This document shows, in pieces, positions 63,746 through 64,000 of a stretch of 64,000 nt of DNA; within the stretch, counting starts at the first letter, position 1, and every line of letters begins with the position of its first letter. Origin of the DNA: Hyposmocoma kahamanoa (Eukaryota > Arthropoda > Insecta > Lepidoptera > Cosmopterigidae); the NCBI RefSeq assembly GCF_003589595.1, contig NW_020653945.1, positions 6,582,631-6,646,630 on the forward strand. Direction: 5' to 3'. The notes under the pieces are model-generated. The model saw nothing but the letters and a program-made list of their open reading frames with translations, searched no databases and was not told where the DNA came from. The position numbers and the translations under genes are program-made.

Positions 63746-64000
63746 GCAGTTAAACCAATATCCCAAAAACAAAAATTTTATCTACACACTCCAAGCGCTC
63801 GTAAAGTCTTTGCATTAAACAAAAATAAACAAACCTAATTATAATCAACCGAATGTCAATAAAGTTATAAAAATAAGAATATATAAGAATCCTAATCAAT
63901 ATATTGAGTTGATACATTTGAGACCAAAAGGCGATTATTGAATTGCATTATACGTTTCAAAAGCATCGAATGATGGCAGAAAGAAAAATTGTTTCATACA

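Overview
This window looks like insect nuclear DNA, most likely from a moth or butterfly. It is AT-rich and intron-rich, and it is packed with RTE and CR1-like LINE ends, mariner copies and tRNA-derived SINEs of the kinds common in Lepidoptera. There is no sign of a bacterial or viral genome. One protein-coding gene is recognisable. Seven exons on the minus strand between 12849 and 640 encode the N-terminus and domain I of a Cav2-type voltage-gated calcium channel alpha-1 subunit, cacophony (cac). The rest of the channel lies beyond the left edge.

In transcription order (right to left) the exons are: N-terminal tail (12849-12715), IS1 (7507-7375), IS2-IS3 (6602-6463), two alternative IS4 exons (6166-6066 and 5367-5270), IS5 (4170-4015) and the domain I pore loop (860-640). 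All have GT-AG borders and compatible phases. The frame survives only if exactly one IS4 exon is used, so the pair is mutually exclusive by construction. The introns hold repeats but no second gene.

From about 12.9 kb to 64 kb I find no supported host exon. This stretch is either the long 5' intron or the upstream flank of cac. It contains at least 21 copies of one ~300 bp SINE-like family (family A, with a conserved internal hairpin); tRNA-derived SINE families B, C, D and E; foldback or TIR families F and G; five RTE 3' ends; three mariner remnants; a decayed Ty3/gypsy element (48.4-50.5 kb); CR1-like LINE remnants (50.9-52.3, 53.3-54.2 and 55.5-56.0 kb); and several apparently unnamed TIR elements.

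The most striking unlabelled structure is a complete 1581 bp non-autonomous DNA transposon at 35696-37276. It has perfect 22 bp TIRs, a perfect 8 bp target duplication, a 99 bp satellite that switches orientation in the middle, and a 10-N assembly gap. A relative lies in opposite orientation at 24998-25852. Other candidates are TIR elements at 19098-20501, 43716-44214 and 29999-30240, long foldbacks at 22953-23292 and 8388-8793, a 16 bp minisatellite at 155-314, and a near-complete tRNA cloverleaf at 13395-13466. Family and class names are inferred by eye; no database search was possible.
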